64,000 nt of DNA from Allomuricauda sp. M10 (GTDB lineage Bacteria > Bacteroidota > Bacteroidia > Flavobacteriales > Flavobacteriaceae). The notes under the pieces were generated by a model that was given only the letters and a program-made list of their open reading frames with translations, ran no database searches and was not told the origin of the DNA. The translations under genes and the position numbers were made by a program. Of the stretch, positions 1 to 8,321 are shown one piece after another (the first letter of the stretch is position 1; each line of letters begins with the position of its first letter). The stretch spans positions 310,001-374,000 of the forward strand of contig NZ_JAJGBN010000004.1 in assembly GCF_020782875.1 (NCBI RefSeq), written 5' to 3'.

Positions 1-135
1 GTAATCATAATTCTGTCCTGTGTGTACCAAAGTATGTTCAATGGCCTCATTGGCATCCAATGCATTCAACACACAAGCAAGGCGAATGATTTCCGGTCTT
101 GTTCCTACTACGGTTAAAACTTTAAGTTTTTTCAA
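1..135 (-). CDS. capG: UDP-N-acetylglucosamine 2-epimerase, CapG/WbjD type (partial)
   Basis: Only the first 45 codons are in the window; the gene continues past the left edge. Translated from 135 downward the protein begins LKKLKVLTVVGTRPEIIRL and continues to HTLVHTGQNYDY. The GTRPE motif just after the first beta strand is the nucleotide-binding signature of non-hydrolysing UDP-GlcNAc 2-epimerases. The only plausible start is TTG at 135-133, because an in-frame TAA lies a few codons upstream and no ATG is available. It sits 19 bp after the CapF-like gene. In the CapE-CapF-CapG (WbjB-WbjC-WbjD) pathway this enzyme does the last step to UDP-L-FucNAc, and the gene order here supports that role. 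A second, complete 2-epimerase at 5045-6166 is paired with a dehydrogenase, so the two probably act on different substrates. Confidence 0.8.
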   Translation of the reverse strand, partial: MKKLKVLTVVGTRPEIIRLACVLNALDANEAIEHTLVHTGQNYDY

Positions 136-154
136 TGGTCGTGTTTTAATTTAG

Positions 155-1297
155 TCATTCAACATTTTCAAAGTAGGTATCGGCATCCTCTGGATCATAG
201 GGTTCGTTGATCCAGAAAAGGGTGATCAGTTCCCCGTCCCCTACATTGGTGATATTATGCGTGTACCATATGGGCATATCTACATAGGCGGGTTCTGTCC
301 CGTCCAGTTCGTAGTTGATTACTTCGTTTGTCCCGATTTTTCGGAGTTGTATTCTGGCCTTTCCCTGAATAACCGCAAATCTTTCCGCCTTACGTGTATG
401 GAAGTGGTTCCCGCGTGTGATCCCCGGAACCGTGGTAGAGAAGGAAAATTGTCCTGACGTTTGGGTTCTGGCAATCTCCACGAAGCTGCCACGAGGGTCC
501 GTATGCTTGGTGAACTTTACTGGATAATGGGATTCCGGTATATAGCATCTAAAGGTGTTGAACAGGGATTTTTCAAAATGGTCTTCCAGATTGGGGAAAA
601 TCCCTTTTTCCATATAATCCGATTTGAACTTGTTCAACAATCCCAAAATAGTTGAAACTTTAACAAGATGATTGGGCTGAATATCGACCCCAAAACTATT
701 TTGGCCCAATACCTCCCCTTTTTGCTCTCCAAATATGGTATCGATAAAAATCTTTACCAGATCGTTGATATAAATGAGACCCACTTCCCCATCATTTAGG
801 ATGGTAGGTTTTTCATTCCGGGACACTTTGTGGCAAAATGTCGCCACAACCGAATTATAATTCGGTTTGCCGAATGGTCCAAAAACATTGGGAATGGTCA
901 AGGAAGTGAACTTTGCGCCAGAATCCTTGGCCCATTCCATAAACTTTTCCTTTCCTTCTTTTTTGGACTTCCCATACAAATTGTCCTTGGATTCTTGGGA
1001 AGAGGATGAAAAAATAATGTGAGGTTTTGAACCGGTATGGATACAAGCATCTATCAGTTCTTGCACCAATCCAATGTTGGCATTGTAAATAACATTAGGA
1101 TCTTCATGTCGATTCATGGCAGCCAAATGCACTATGGTATCACAATTCGTTACAAATTGCTCCAACGCACTTTTGTCGTTAAAAAAGTTACGCTCAAAAG
1201 GTACCAGTTCCACATCTTCCCTCAAAGATAATGTTGTATACAAATGGTTGCCCACAAAGCCAGCCTGACCTGTAATCCCTATTTTTTGTTTTCCCAT
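155..1297 (-). CDS. capF: CapF/WbjC-type bifunctional UDP-sugar epimerase/reductase
   Basis: The protein is about 380 residues with two domains, as in CapF. An N-terminal short-chain dehydrogenase Rossmann domain starts with KIGITGQAGFVG. The last 120 residues form a cupin, with a metal-binding pattern GNHFHTRKAERF and a later THNI. In the CapE-F-G route the cupin epimerises C3 of the 4-keto sugar and the Rossmann domain reduces it with NADPH, giving UDP-6-deoxy-L-talose-NAc on the way to UDP-L-FucNAc. The start is uncertain: ATG codons lie at 1321, 1309 and 1297. I prefer 1297 because the Rossmann strand begins directly after it and the upstream gene stops 5 bp earlier; 1309 and 1321 would overlap that gene. 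It is cytoplasmic and lies between the stand-alone cupin gene and the CapG-like gene. Confidence 0.88.
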   Translation of the reverse strand: MGKQKIGITGQAGFVGNHLYTTLSLREDVELVPFERNFFNDKSALEQFVTNCDTIVHLAAMNRHEDPNVIYNANIGLVQELIDACIHTGSKPHIIFSSSSQESKDNLYGKSKKEGKEKFMEWAKDSGAKFTSLTIPNVFGPFGKPNYNSVVATFCHKVSRNEKPTILNDGEVGLIYINDLVKIFIDTIFGEQKGEVLGQNSFGVDIQPNHLVKVSTILGLLNKFKSDYMEKGIFPNLEDHFEKSLFNTFRCYIPESHYPVKFTKHTDPRGSFVEIARTQTSGQFSFSTTVPGITRGNHFHTRKAERFAVIQGKARIQLRKIGTNEVINYELDGTEPAYVDMPIWYTHNITNVGDGELITLFWINEPYDPEDADTYFENVE

Positions 1298-1302
1298 ATC
1301 AA

Positions 1303-1731
1303 TTACCATTTTGCCTCCCATTTTTTCATCGGATATCTAAAGTCATCTTTTTTGGATTCTTCCAAACCGAAATTAGAAAAGACTTGAAGTCTTGAACCTT
1401 CAGCAGTTGCTTTTATGCCTGTTGCATATCCGCCAGGGACACAGAGTACCTGTGGAACGGAATCGTCAATTTCAATTCTCAATGGTGCCAATTTCTCCGA
1501 AGGGGAATCAAAATTGTCCACTTGGATCAAATTGATCACAAAAGAACCGGATAGGCAATAAAACCATTTTTTCTCCTCCTGATGGGCTTGCCATGCCCTA
1601 ATCACATTAGCATCCTTGGGGGCAATTTCATAAAACCGGACCACTTCTTGCAAATCAAAGGCGTTAACAAAACGTAATTTTCCCCGTTCATCTTCAAACA
1701 AATCGCCCTTGATCAACCTATGGTCAGCCAT
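1303..1731 (-). CDS. Stand-alone RmlC-like cupin (sugar 3,5-epimerase or isomerase family)
   Basis: This 142-residue single-domain protein resembles dTDP-4-dehydrorhamnose 3,5-epimerase (RmlC) and related sugar ketoisomerases. The N-terminal GDLFEDERGKLRFVNAF matches the RmlC opening, followed by IRAWQAHQEEKKWFYCLSG, where RmlC would have its RGLH-type active-site segment, and by VPGGYATGIKA. It overlaps the end of the CapE-like gene by 8 bp and is closely followed by the CapF-like gene, so it is almost certainly co-translated with the UDP-L-FucNAc pathway. CapF already carries its own C-terminal cupin epimerase, so the job of this extra cupin is not obvious. It may assist the 3- or 5-epimerisation or make a different isomer. 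Family assignment is firm, substrate is unknown. Confidence 0.75.
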   Translation of the reverse strand: MADHRLIKGDLFEDERGKLRFVNAFDLQEVVRFYEIAPKDANVIRAWQAHQEEKKWFYCLSGSFVINLIQVDNFDSPSEKLAPLRIEIDDSVPQVLCVPGGYATGIKATAEGSRLQVFSNFGLEESKKDDFRYPMKKWEAKW

Positions 1732-2734
1732 TCAATTCTTCCTTTATAAAGTCAAGGTTTAAAAGGGTGTTTTCCAATTCCCTCGCATTCAAATGCTTGG
1801 TATTGTGGGAATGGTAGTCCTCGATCTTACTAATATCCGTCTCACCTTCCGAGAAGTACCTGCTATAATTAAGATCCCTGTTATCTGCCGGAATCCTATA
1901 GAATTCTCCCATATCCTCTGCTTTCTGCATTTCTTCACGGGTACACAAGGTCTCATATAATTTCTCCCCATGCCTTGTTCCGATTACCTTTATCTCGTTG
2001 CTGGCATTGAATATTTTTTTGATTGCCTGTGCCAAGTCCCCAATGGTGCTTGCCGGGGCCTTATTTACAAACAAGTCGCCCTGGTTACCATGCTCAAACG
2101 CAAACAATACCAAATCAACAGCATCTTCCAAAGACATTAAAAAACGGGTCATATTCGGATCGGTTACCGTCAATGGGTTTCCCTCTTTGATTTGGTTCAC
2201 GAACAAGGGAATCACGGAACCTCTTGAGGCCATTACGTTACCATAACGGGTAAGACAAACTTTTGTGGAATCCTCTGGGATATTTCTTGAAGCTGCCACC
2301 GCCACTTTTTCCATCAAGGCCTTGCTTATCCCCATGGCATTGATCGGGTATGCCGCTTTATCCGTACTCAAACAAATAATACGCTTTACCCCATTGGCCA
2401 CAGCCGCATCTATTGTGTTCTGTGTACCGAACACATTGGTCTTGGCCGCCTCAATAGGAAAAAATTCACAGGAAGGCACTTGTTTTAGGGCAGCTGCATG
2501 AAACACATAATCAACTCCTTGCATGGCCCTGTTTATACTATTGTAATCGCGTACATCGCCAATATAGAACTTGATCTTAGGGTTTTTTAGGCGGTTTCGC
2601 ATGTCGTCCTGCTTTTTTTCATCACGACTAAAGATGCGTATCTCACCTATATCAGTTTTGAGAAAACGGTCCAATACGGCATTTCCGAAAGAACCCGTAC
2701 CGCCCGTTATCAATAATGTTTTACCTGTGAACAT
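1724..2734 (-). CDS. capE: UDP-GlcNAc 4,6-dehydratase (5-inverting), CapE/WbjB type
   Basis: This 336-residue extended short-chain dehydrogenase catalyses the first step to UDP-L-FucNAc: UDP-GlcNAc is dehydrated at C4/C6 and inverted at C5. The NAD(P)-binding glycine motif ITGGTGSFGNAV is at residues 9-20. The active-site stretch is STDKAAYPINAMGISK at 123-138. The usual YxxxK is replaced here by M134xxxK138, which, as far as I recall, is also how the CapE subfamily differs from FlaA1/PseB. Length fits the family. The start ATG at 2734 is 17 bp after the upstream glycosyltransferase gene. It is the head of the capE-cupin-capF-capG block. Confidence in the CapE subfamily is high because of the neighbouring capF and capG. 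Confidence 0.9.
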   Translation of the reverse strand: MFTGKTLLITGGTGSFGNAVLDRFLKTDIGEIRIFSRDEKKQDDMRNRLKNPKIKFYIGDVRDYNSINRAMQGVDYVFHAAALKQVPSCEFFPIEAAKTNVFGTQNTIDAAVANGVKRIICLSTDKAAYPINAMGISKALMEKVAVAASRNIPEDSTKVCLTRYGNVMASRGSVIPLFVNQIKEGNPLTVTDPNMTRFLMSLEDAVDLVLFAFEHGNQGDLFVNKAPASTIGDLAQAIKKIFNASNEIKVIGTRHGEKLYETLCTREEMQKAEDMGEFYRIPADNRDLNYSRYFSEGETDISKIEDYHSHNTKHLNARELENTLLNLDFIKEELNG

Positions 2735-2751
2735 GGTATTGTGTTTAAATT

Positions 2752-3810
2752 TTACATGATAAATTGGCCCTTGTCCAACTCTTTTATTTTTTGATGATAT
2801 GTTTCCAATTCCCGAATGGTCATACTATTCAAAAATTCTGAAATCGAATCGTAATCAATGTCTATTGTCCATCCCATTCCCTGTTCCAACACCCTTTCTC
2901 CAACATATGTGCCGGTGGCACAAACAATGGGAACGTTGAAAAATCCAGATTCATAGAACTTATTGGGCATTGCAACTTGTTCATTTTCCTGTGTATTGTT
3001 GTACACCACAAAGTTCAAGTTGTTTTCGCCATATATTTTTTCAAGGTCGTCTGGATTCTTAAACGGTCCGTGATAATAAATATTGGCATTTGCCTTGGTA
3101 GCACCTTCGATCTTTTCGATTAAACCATCATGTGTACCCCCATAAAAATTCAAGACCAAATCATTGTTCTTGGATACAACTTGAATTAGACGTTCAATTA
3201 TTTCCGTATACCTAAAAGCCCCTATATAGGCAATCCTTATTTTGTCCACAGGCATGCTTTCAATAGGTCGGACCTTTCCATAAGTTTCAAGCTTGTTTTC
3301 AGCAACCACCAACTGGTTTTCATTAACCGATTTGGTGTAATATTTTGAGTAAAAGCTCTTGGATGTAAAAACCACCTTTCTTGATCTTTTCGCCAAAAAA
3401 TGGTCTATGGAACTAAAAATCCTCCGCTTGGTCCTTCCATCATAAAGCCAAACAATATCGCTTATTTCATAATCTACTTTGGCATTTAAGAGAAAAAAGG
3501 AGAAAATTCTCAGGTCCAGACCAAAAACGTAGACGTTCTTTTTTCTAAAACCATACTTGACATACAAAGTCCATAACAAACCCAGGAAAACAAATATTCT
3601 CTTGATATATTCTCCATTTTTCAACTTTCCGGCCACATTCACCGTTACATTGGCATTTTCTTCCAAAACTTTATGGTTTTGGACGGAATGTACATTTCTG
3701 GTGAAACCATAAACATGCACACTGCCATATTCTTTGGCCTTTTGGTTTATTCTCTTGACTATTCTAGGCTGCTCCAAGGATTGGGCCAAAACAATCAGAA
3801 CGTCTTTCAT
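2752..3810 (-). CDS. GT-B glycosyltransferase (family 4-like)
   Basis: A protein of about 352 residues with the two-Rossmann layout of GT-B glycosyltransferases. The C-terminal half carries IRIAYIGAFRY, a phosphate-loop-like segment NLNFVVYNNTQENEQVAMPNK, then KFYESGFFNVPIVCATGTYVGE, which matches the acceptor/donor region of family-4-like enzymes. An open frame extends to 3852, but the natural start is the ATG at 3810 (MKDVLIVLAQSL), which begins the first beta strand and clears the upstream gene by 20 bp instead of overlapping it. It lies between wecC and capE, so it probably transfers ManNAcA or FucNAc in the repeat unit. Donor and linkage cannot be read from sequence. Confidence 0.78.
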   Translation of the reverse strand: MKDVLIVLAQSLEQPRIVKRINQKAKEYGSVHVYGFTRNVHSVQNHKVLEENANVTVNVAGKLKNGEYIKRIFVFLGLLWTLYVKYGFRKKNVYVFGLDLRIFSFFLLNAKVDYEISDIVWLYDGRTKRRIFSSIDHFLAKRSRKVVFTSKSFYSKYYTKSVNENQLVVAENKLETYGKVRPIESMPVDKIRIAYIGAFRYTEIIERLIQVVSKNNDLVLNFYGGTHDGLIEKIEGATKANANIYYHGPFKNPDDLEKIYGENNLNFVVYNNTQENEQVAMPNKFYESGFFNVPIVCATGTYVGERVLEQGMGWTIDIDYDSISEFLNSMTIRELETYHQKIKELDKGQFIM

Positions 3811-3830
3811 AGGTATATTACTTTTCCAAA

Positions 3831-5045
3831 TTAGGATTGAAGTATCCCACAAAAATCCAGAATCTTCTTTGAAGTATCCCTTGGTAGCCCCTTGAATTCA
3901 TTGTGAGCAACCAAATACACCACTATATCCGCATTTTCAAAGGCCGTTTTATAATCGGTCAGTTTAAACACATTATGGGATTCAATATTTGGTTCCACAA
4001 TGTAATATTCTTCATTGTTGGTGTTCTGCAACACTTTTTGTACAATGTATTTTGCCGGGGACTCCCGCAGGTCGTCAATATTTGGTTTAAAGGCCAATCC
4101 CATTAGTGCCACCTTTGGCTTATATCCTTTTTCCAGTTCAAATTTCAATTTTTCACTCTGCACTTTCTCGGCACACCAAAACGATTTATAATTGTTGATT
4201 TCCCTAGCCGTGCCAATGATTTTTGATTCCATCGGATAATCGGACACAATGAAATATGGATCCACTGCGATACAATGTCCTCCTACCCCACAACCCGGTT
4301 GCAGGATATTCACCCTTGGGTGTTTGTTGGCTAGCTTGATCAGTTCCCAAACATTTATATCTGCCTTATCACAGATAAGGGACAATTCATTGGCAAAGGC
4401 AATTTGCACATCTCGGGAAGAGTTCTCGACCAATTTGCACATTTCAGCCGTACGGGCGTTGGTTCGATGTAGCTCTCCTTTTACATATTGGGCATAAAAA
4501 TTTACTGCCTTGGAAGTTGACTCTTCATCTATACCCCCAATAACCCGGTCATTATGGACCAGCTCGTACATTACGTTACCAGGAAGTACACGTTCTGGGC
4601 AATAGGCCATAAAAATCTTTCCTTTCAACTCGGGGCGTTCCCCATAAATAAGGTCACGCATCTTCTCCGTAGTGCCTATGGGAGAAGTAGATTCAATGAT
4701 ATATAGATCCCCTTCTTTTAAAAGTGGCAATATGGCCCTTGTTGCCGATTCAACATATGAAATATCCGGTTCGTTCTTCTCTTTGAACGGGGTAGGCACC
4801 ACTATCAAATAGGTATTCCCTTCCTTGGGTTCAAGGTTTGCCTTCAAATATCCTTCGCTAACCGCTTTTGATACAGCCTCTTCCAAATCGGGTTCAACAA
4901 TGTGTACCTTACCTTTATTTATGGTTTCAACCACCCTTGGGTTTACATCCACACCATTGACTTCGGTCTTGTTTCCTGCGATCAACGCAGCTGTGGGCAA
5001 ACCGATATACCCCAACCCCATCATTGTAACTTTATTCTGTGCCAC
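3831..5045 (-). CDS. wecC: UDP-N-acetyl-D-mannosamine dehydrogenase
   Basis: This 404-residue member of the UDP-glucose/GDP-mannose dehydrogenase family oxidises UDP-ManNAc twice to UDP-ManNAcA using NAD. It opens with the Rossmann motif MMGLGYIGLPTAALIAG. The catalytic thiol is C258 in GCGVGGHCIAVDPYF, and the NAD-family C-terminal domain has AFKPNIDDLRESP. The start codon is GTG at 5045-5043, sharing one base with the TAG stop of wecB (TAGTG), so the two are translationally coupled. The wecB pairing makes UDP-ManNAc the likeliest substrate; a UDP-GlcNAc dehydrogenase role is the main alternative. Confidence 0.9.
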   Translation of the reverse strand: MAQNKVTMMGLGYIGLPTAALIAGNKTEVNGVDVNPRVVETINKGKVHIVEPDLEEAVSKAVSEGYLKANLEPKEGNTYLIVVPTPFKEKNEPDISYVESATRAILPLLKEGDLYIIESTSPIGTTEKMRDLIYGERPELKGKIFMAYCPERVLPGNVMYELVHNDRVIGGIDEESTSKAVNFYAQYVKGELHRTNARTAEMCKLVENSSRDVQIAFANELSLICDKADINVWELIKLANKHPRVNILQPGCGVGGHCIAVDPYFIVSDYPMESKIIGTAREINNYKSFWCAEKVQSEKLKFELEKGYKPKVALMGLAFKPNIDDLRESPAKYIVQKVLQNTNNEEYYIVEPNIESHNVFKLTDYKTAFENADIVVYLVAHNEFKGLPRDTSKKILDFCGILQS

Positions 5046-6166
5046 TATTTTAAATTTTTCATGAATTCAACAATACGATTACAGGCTTTTCCGTCGCCAT
5101 ACGGATTATGAAGCCTACTCATGGTTCCATATTTTTTGTCATCAGTGAGCAGGTTTGAGGCTTCCGATACTATTTTTTCCTTATCGGTCCCTACCAAAAT
5201 TACTGTTCCTGCTTCTACAGCTTCAGGTCTTTCCGTGGTATCCCTCATGACCAAAACCGGTTTGCCCAAACTAGGGGCTTCTTCCTGCACACCTCCACTG
5301 TCCGTGATTACCAAATGGCTTCTATCCATTAACCAAACGAACTCTGGATATGCCAATGGTTCGATAAGTTTTATATTGTCCAAATCACCCAACAGTTCAT
5401 AAACTGGTTTTTGGACCTTAGGATTCAAATGTACGGGATATACAATTTCCACGTCCTTAAACTTTTGAGCTATTTCCTTTAAAGCTTGACAAATGTTGAT
5501 GAATCCTTGACCGTGGTTTTCACGTCTATGCCCTGTAACCAAGATGATTTTTTTATCACTGGAAATTTTTGATTTGAGCTCATGCAATTCTTTTGAATCC
5601 AAGCTCTTTACCCTTTCAACACTATCATGTAATGCATCGATAACTGTATTGCCCGTGATGACAATAGCCTCCTTTTCCACTCCTTCGTTCACCAAATTAT
5701 TATAGGAGGTCTGAGTTGGAGCAAAATGATAGTCGGCCACATGCCCTGTAACCCTCCTATTGATTTCTTCAGGAAAGGGAGCCCATTTATTAAAAGTACG
5801 TAGCCCTGCTTCCACATGACAGACCCTGGCACCTGAATAAAATCCGGCAATACTTGTGGCCATGGTTGTGGTCGTATCTCCATGCACATAAACAAAATCG
5901 GGCTGGAAAGACTCCAATACTGGTTGCATACTGGTAATTATGGCCGCCGTAAGGCCATAGAGGTTTTGACCTGGCTTCATCAAATCCAAATCATAGTCAG
6001 GGGTTATCTCGAAAAACTCCAATACCTGGTCCAACATTTCCCTATGTTGCGCGGTAACACAGACTTTGGTCTCAAAATGGTCAGACCCTTGAAATGCCTT
6101 GACCAATGGCGCCATTTTTATTGCTTCTGGCCTTGTTCCGAAAACGATCAGATTTTTTTTCAACAT
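5045..6166 (-). CDS. wecB: UDP-N-acetylglucosamine 2-epimerase (non-hydrolysing)
   Basis: This 373-residue protein converts UDP-GlcNAc to UDP-ManNAc in the cytoplasm. The family marks are [15 protein letters not shown] at the N-terminus, HVEAGLRT in the middle, TGHRREN, and [20 protein letters not shown] near the end, which form the UDP-binding site. Length is normal. ATG start at 6166, 3 bp after the upstream glycosyltransferase. It overlaps wecC by one base, so the pair forms a two-step UDP-ManNAcA module. It is the second 2-epimerase of the locus; the other (1-135) belongs to the FucNAc branch. Confidence 0.93.
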   Translation of the reverse strand: MLKKNLIVFGTRPEAIKMAPLVKAFQGSDHFETKVCVTAQHREMLDQVLEFFEITPDYDLDLMKPGQNLYGLTAAIITSMQPVLESFQPDFVYVHGDTTTTMATSIAGFYSGARVCHVEAGLRTFNKWAPFPEEINRRVTGHVADYHFAPTQTSYNNLVNEGVEKEAIVITGNTVIDALHDSVERVKSLDSKELHELKSKISSDKKIILVTGHRRENHGQGFINICQALKEIAQKFKDVEIVYPVHLNPKVQKPVYELLGDLDNIKLIEPLAYPEFVWLMDRSHLVITDSGGVQEEAPSLGKPVLVMRDTTERPEAVEAGTVILVGTDKEKIVSEASNLLTDDKKYGTMSRLHNPYGDGKACNRIVEFMKNLK

Positions 6167-6169
6167 ATT

Positions 6170-7048
6170 TTAGTGCTTTCTGTTCTTATATAGTAAATGG
6201 TAGTACAGTTTTGGAAAAACCACTTTAAAATATCCGGTCGTCAAAAAAAGGGGATACCGAAGAGGAAAGTGTTTTTTCATATGATGGGTTTGGGAAACAA
6301 AATCAAAACCAATGGGGTTGTACAACATTTTATACCGTTCCTTAAAAGGAAGATTAAAAAATCTTTGGTAAGGATCTTTATGGTCGTTGATACATTCTCC
6401 CACCACTCCTGGCATTATAAGTGCGGGGATGTTTTTTTTGACCGCTTTAAGCGTATAGTCATAATCGGCCAATCCATGTACATACCCTTCAGATAATATA
6501 CCCACTTCATCCACAACATTTTTGCTAACCCACATGATATTGGCATTACCTAATTCACAGGGAATAGGTTTATCCTGTGGTTCCAGTCTTTTGGATGTGG
6601 CCAAGAACTTATTGATGAAAACCGATCCGCCATAAGAGACCTTTCTTGTTTTGGCATCTATTGTGGTCCCCACGTAAACACCACCCAAGCCGTAATTTGA
6701 AAGTGAAAAAGCGTGGGTTTCTTGAACGGAATCAAATAAATGGGGATAGACATCGGTATCATCATTCAACAAAAGGTAAGCGTCATAGTTTCCCTTTATT
6801 GCTTCTTTCCATGAATTGCGCATACCTCCCGCCCAGTACAGATCACCTGTACCCTTGAGAATCTTTACATAGGGAAATTTTGCTGAAACTGCTTCCGATG
6901 TCCCATCGGTAGAGCCATCATCAGTAAGATAGATAGTCATTTGAACAATATGATTTGATTGCTCAAATGCATTGTTCAAGGCGGTCAAGGCTTTAATCGT
7001 TTTCTCTTTCCTGTTAAAACAGGTAAGAAGAATGGCAACTTTGTCCAT
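6170..7048 (-). CDS. Family 2 glycosyltransferase
   Basis: A 292-residue GT-A enzyme. It starts with VAILLTCFNRKEKTIKAL, carries DDGSTDGT for the nucleotide, and LLLNDDTDV as the metal-binding DxD-like motif. The N-terminal 200 residues are typical GT2, and the layout resembles rhamnosyltransferase-like members. No membrane segment is obvious, so it probably acts at the inner face of the membrane on the lipid-linked repeat unit. It lies directly upstream of wecB (3 bp). A 91-bp gap separates it from the polymerase gene, with a possible internal promoter. Sugar specificity is unknown. Confidence 0.85.
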   Translation of the reverse strand: MDKVAILLTCFNRKEKTIKALTALNNAFEQSNHIVQMTIYLTDDGSTDGTSEAVSAKFPYVKILKGTGDLYWAGGMRNSWKEAIKGNYDAYLLLNDDTDVYPHLFDSVQETHAFSLSNYGLGGVYVGTTIDAKTRKVSYGGSVFINKFLATSKRLEPQDKPIPCELGNANIMWVSKNVVDEVGILSEGYVHGLADYDYTLKAVKKNIPALIMPGVVGECINDHKDPYQRFFNLPFKERYKMLYNPIGFDFVSQTHHMKKHFPLRYPLFLTTGYFKVVFPKLYYHLLYKNRKH

Positions 7049-7093
7049 ATTTGGGGTTAATGGCTTAGTGATTCGTCACAATACAAAACGCTA

Positions 7094-7101
7094 CAAAAGT
7101 A
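7094..7101 (-). promoter_or_regulatory. Candidate -7 element of an internal promoter
   Basis: On the minus strand this reads TACTTTTG, an exact match to the Bacteroidota -7 consensus TAnnTTTG, about 45 bp upstream of the family 2 glycosyltransferase start. It lies in a 91-bp gap in an otherwise tightly packed operon. No good TTTG is seen at the expected -33 spacing, so this is weak. Confidence 0.3.
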
Positions 7102-7139
7102 AAGTATTGTAACCAAGTAGGGGATAATTTTGGACGATA

Positions 7140-8315
7140 CTACTCAATTAAGGGATAATCGGTATAATATGATTTGGCGACCCCTGCAAAAAAGCAGAAA
7201 AATGCAAAGAAATCGAACATCCCCTCCAAAATGGGTTCCAAAGTGAACACTGTTGTAAAGGCCAAGGCATAGACAATGATCTGATTGTTCAAAAAATAAT
7301 TCGTTGCATTTTTGCGGACCGCTTTCCATATCGTAATGTAAGCTCCGGTTGTAAAAATTATCAGCAGAAAAAAGGAAAGTACGCCTCCTATCCTGAGCAC
7401 ATCGAACCAAAGATTGTGTGCGTGACCAAATTCATCCTCGCTCCACCCCAACGGTTTGTCAAAAAGATTCTCAAGGGATTTTGCCCAACGATCGGTCCGG
7501 CCTCCTCCTGACGCAAAATCACCACTGTCCTCCATCCTATTGGCATATGCCGACAACCAATCCTGATCCAAATCAAAATTGATCTTGGTAGACAAATAGA
7601 ACACTCCCAAAAAGAAAACCAAAAACATCACAAAATTCCGTTTGAAGGATTGGCGGGGCATGATATAGATCAAAGAGAGTAGCAATGCGATCATGCTGAT
7701 TCCCAACTGGGTTCGGCTACCAATACGCAAAACGCAAGCTACCGTAACCACATAAACAAGTAGCAGTACGATTCTCAGAATCAGTGATAGGCCCTTAACA
7801 CGAGGTATCAACAAAGCAGGAATGGTCATTATCAAAGAAAAATACGATCCCATTATAGTGGCCGGCACTATATTTCCGGTCCAAAAATTGGGCAAGTTTC
7901 TTTCCACTACAGCATATCCATTACGAAGAATATCCGTAAACACCGATAGAATGGCGGATATTGAAAAAATAATTCCAACGAACAGCAGCAAATAGAATAA
8001 ACTCTTTGTGTTTCCTGCCAGTTTGGAAGCAAAGAACTTGCCCAGTAAATAAAAAATGGGCGGGACTACTGCATATATGACAATGTACTGGTTTCCAGCT
8101 TTGGGCTCAAATGAAAAATAGGCCGCATAGGTCAACGAAAACAGTAGAAGAACAAAAAAACTGAAATCTAGGTTTCGTATTAAAAAACCCCTTTGTATTA
8201 CAACCAATGGGACCAATAAATACCCAATATAAATATTGAGCCCCAACGGATTGAGCAAGTATAGCAAGAACAGTCCAAGAAACGGAATGCCTATTTTGCG
8301 GATCTCTTTAATCAC
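7140..8315 (-). CDS. wzy: O-antigen polymerase/ligase family membrane protein (Wzy-like)
   Basis: A 391-residue, very hydrophobic protein with roughly ten to eleven membrane segments. The central periplasmic loop carries SGGGRTDRWAKSLENLF and GHAHNLWFDVLRIGG, the GRxxxW...H-N signature of the Wzy/WaaL (O-antigen ligase) superfamily. It probably joins lipid-linked repeat units in the periplasm; a ligase role cannot be excluded. It starts with GTG at 8315, 6 bp after the preceding glycosyltransferase. With the Wzx flippase further upstream this indicates a Wzx/Wzy-type assembly route. No chain-length regulator is present in the window. Confidence 0.8.
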   Translation of the reverse strand: MIKEIRKIGIPFLGLFLLYLLNPLGLNIYIGYLLVPLVVIQRGFLIRNLDFSFFVLLLFSLTYAAYFSFEPKAGNQYIVIYAVVPPIFYLLGKFFASKLAGNTKSLFYLLLFVGIIFSISAILSVFTDILRNGYAVVERNLPNFWTGNIVPATIMGSYFSLIMTIPALLIPRVKGLSLILRIVLLLVYVVTVACVLRIGSRTQLGISMIALLLSLIYIMPRQSFKRNFVMFLVFFLGVFYLSTKINFDLDQDWLSAYANRMEDSGDFASGGGRTDRWAKSLENLFDKPLGWSEDEFGHAHNLWFDVLRIGGVLSFFLLIIFTTGAYITIWKAVRKNATNYFLNNQIIVYALAFTTVFTLEPILEGMFDFFAFFCFFAGVAKSYYTDYPLIE

Positions 8316-8321
8316 TCTTCT

